DNA from: Dactylorhiza incarnata
Lineage: Eukaryota; Streptophyta; Magnoliopsida; Asparagales; Orchidaceae
Direction: 5' to 3'
Length of the DNA: 64,000 nt
Assembly: GCA_033032865.1 (NCBI GenBank)
Contig: JAWHQI010000170.1
Location: forward strand, 5,159,501 to 5,223,500
The number at the start of each line of letters is the position of its first letter. The first letter of the stretch is position 1. The translations under genes were made by a program, and so were the position numbers. The notes under the pieces were generated by a model. That model was given only the letters and a program-made list of their open reading frames with translations. It was not told the origin of the DNA and searched no databases. Below, one piece after another: positions 62,976 through 64,000 of the stretch.

Positions 62976-63100
62976 GCCCAGGAAGGGCGAGATGTAATGA
63001 AGTGCCCATGAAGGGCGAGATGTAGCGAAGTGTCCAGGAAGGGCGAGGTGTAATGGGGTGCCTAAGAGGGGCGTAATGTAATGAAGTTGTAACAGATGAG
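62976..63100 (+). repeat. 33-bp tandem repeat after the protease
   Basis: About four units of ccaggaagggcgagatgtaa followed by tg(a/g)(a/g)gtg, starting at the gag-protease stop codon. Confidence 0.8.
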
Positions 63101-63230
63101 TTATGAATGAAAAAGTTTATGGGGTAACATCCCGATTCAAGCTCCCTGACTAGAGAACTCCCGCCGGGCTCGGTCATGCCGGCAGATGAGAGCTCGTCAG
63201 GTCGACTCGCTGATTCACCAACTGGTTTAG

Positions 63231-64000
63231 GAGGGCGCTGAGTTCCTCTGTCTCCAGGCAAGTTGAGCCCCTAGGACGCGGGTGGACACCTCCGCCCCCC
63301 ATTAAGTTGGGAGGGCAGTGAGTTCCCCTGTCTCCAGGAAGGCAAAGCACCTGGGACGCGGATGGGTACTCCCGCCTCCAACTGGTTTAGGAGGGCGCTG
63401 AGTTCCTCTGTCTCCAGGCAAGCTGAACCCCTAGGACATGGGTGGACACCTCCTCCCCCCATTAAGTTGGGAGGGCAGTGAGTTCCCCTGTCTCCAGGAA
63501 GGCAAAACACCTAGGACGCGGATGGGTACTCCCGCCTCCAACTGGTTTAGGAGGGCGCTGAGTTCCTCTGTCTCTAGGCAAGCTGAGCCCCTAGGACGCG
63601 GGTGGACACCCCCGCCCCCCATTAAGTTGGGAGGGCAGTGAGTTCCCCTGTCTCAAGGAAGGCAAAGCACCTAGGACGCCGATGGGTACTCCCGCCTCCA
63701 ACTGGTTTAGGAGGGCGCTGAGTTCCTCTGTCTCCAGGCAAGCTGAACCCCTAGGACGCGGGTGGACACCTCCGCCCCCCATTAAGTTGGGAGGGCAGTG
63801 AGTTCCCCTGTCTCCAGGAAGGCAAAGCACCTAGGAAGCGGATGGGTACTCCCGCCTCCAACTTGTTTAGGAGGGCGCTGAGTTCCTCTGTCTCCAGGCA
63901 AGCTGAGCCCCTAGGACGCGGGTGGACACCTCCGCCCCCCATTAAGTTGGGAGGGCAGTGAGTTCCCCTGTCTCTAGGAAGGCAAAGCACCTAGGATGCG
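63231..64000. repeat. 160-bp dimeric tandem repeat, runs off the window
   Basis: Unit starts (gagggcgctgagttcctctg) recur every 160 bases from about 63231 (63391, 63551, 63711, 63871). Each unit is two diverged halves of about 80 bases, one with gggcgctgagttcctctg and one with gggcagtgagttcccctg, giving a two-level repeat. Total length is unknown because the window ends inside it. Open minus-strand frames of 79 codons repeat with the same period and are not genes. Confidence 0.92.

Noticed and set aside
63271..63990. Periodic 79-codon minus-strand frames, possible small secreted protein family
   Set aside because: They repeat every 160 bases with the tandem unit and have no independent start context.

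Overview
This is a plant nuclear (angiosperm) window, not a bacterial one. It is dominated by LTR retrotransposons of the Ty1/copia and Ty3/gypsy superfamilies, with plant primer-binding sites, Cassandra-type 5S-bearing LTRs, MITEs and a tRNA-derived SINE-like sequence. One host gene is split by GT-AG introns. Low-copy stretches are AT-rich and the retroelements are GC-rich. The species cannot be named from sequence alone. No CRISPR, rRNA operon, intact tRNA gene or bacterial-type operon was seen.

Region 1 (about 4.6-28.2 kb, minus strand) is a host gene for a 2-oxoglutarate/Fe(II)-dependent dioxygenase. Nine exons (807 nt, 269 codons) join in phase across canonical splice sites and carry the HxD, distal His and RxS residues. 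The last exon was not found and probably lies left of the window. Its introns have been inflated by a decayed copia element (about 0.3-4.5 kb), a copia LTR with a 295-bp tandem duplication, a partial Cassandra TRIM, a gag-only LTR element (8298-10354), a copia/gag chimera, a chromovirus in a tandem LTR-body-LTR-body arrangement (13378-19656), decayed copia pieces and a 1.5-kb non-autonomous LTR element (24609-26152).

Region 2 (28939-44541) is one Ty3/gypsy element of Tat-like type with 1.8-kb LTRs and a perfect 5-bp target duplication (ACACT). It has lost the middle of pol. A 6638-bp copia element with 1235-bp LTRs (33794-40431, target duplication TGACG) is nested inside its reverse transcriptase.

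Region 3 (44547-48735) holds sparse host-like DNA: an LTR-like sequence, a broken exon of a second 2OG dioxygenase interrupted by a 197-bp MITE, and a second MITE of similar build.

Region 4 (48736-54392, minus strand) is a gag-only Tat-like element (target duplication GCTAA). It shares gag, primer-binding site and polypurine tract with the region 2 element, and carries a 46-bp minisatellite of about 19 units.

Region 5 (54393-64000) holds AT-rich spacer, a decayed minus-strand copia element (55904 to about 59300) and the 5' part of a third Tat-like element. That element has a 35-bp palindromic array in its LTR, gag plus protease, and a 160-bp dimeric tandem repeat running off the right edge.

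The most unusual signals are structural. Three Tat-like LTRs carry arrays of short GC-rich palindromes upstream of a TATA box, and all three elements carry a tandem array at the 3' end of the internal region. One LTR contains an internal 310-bp duplication that includes a copy of the primer-binding site. A copia LTR is saturated with the heptamer GCGGTCT. Two gag-only elements lie in the same window as likely autonomous relatives.
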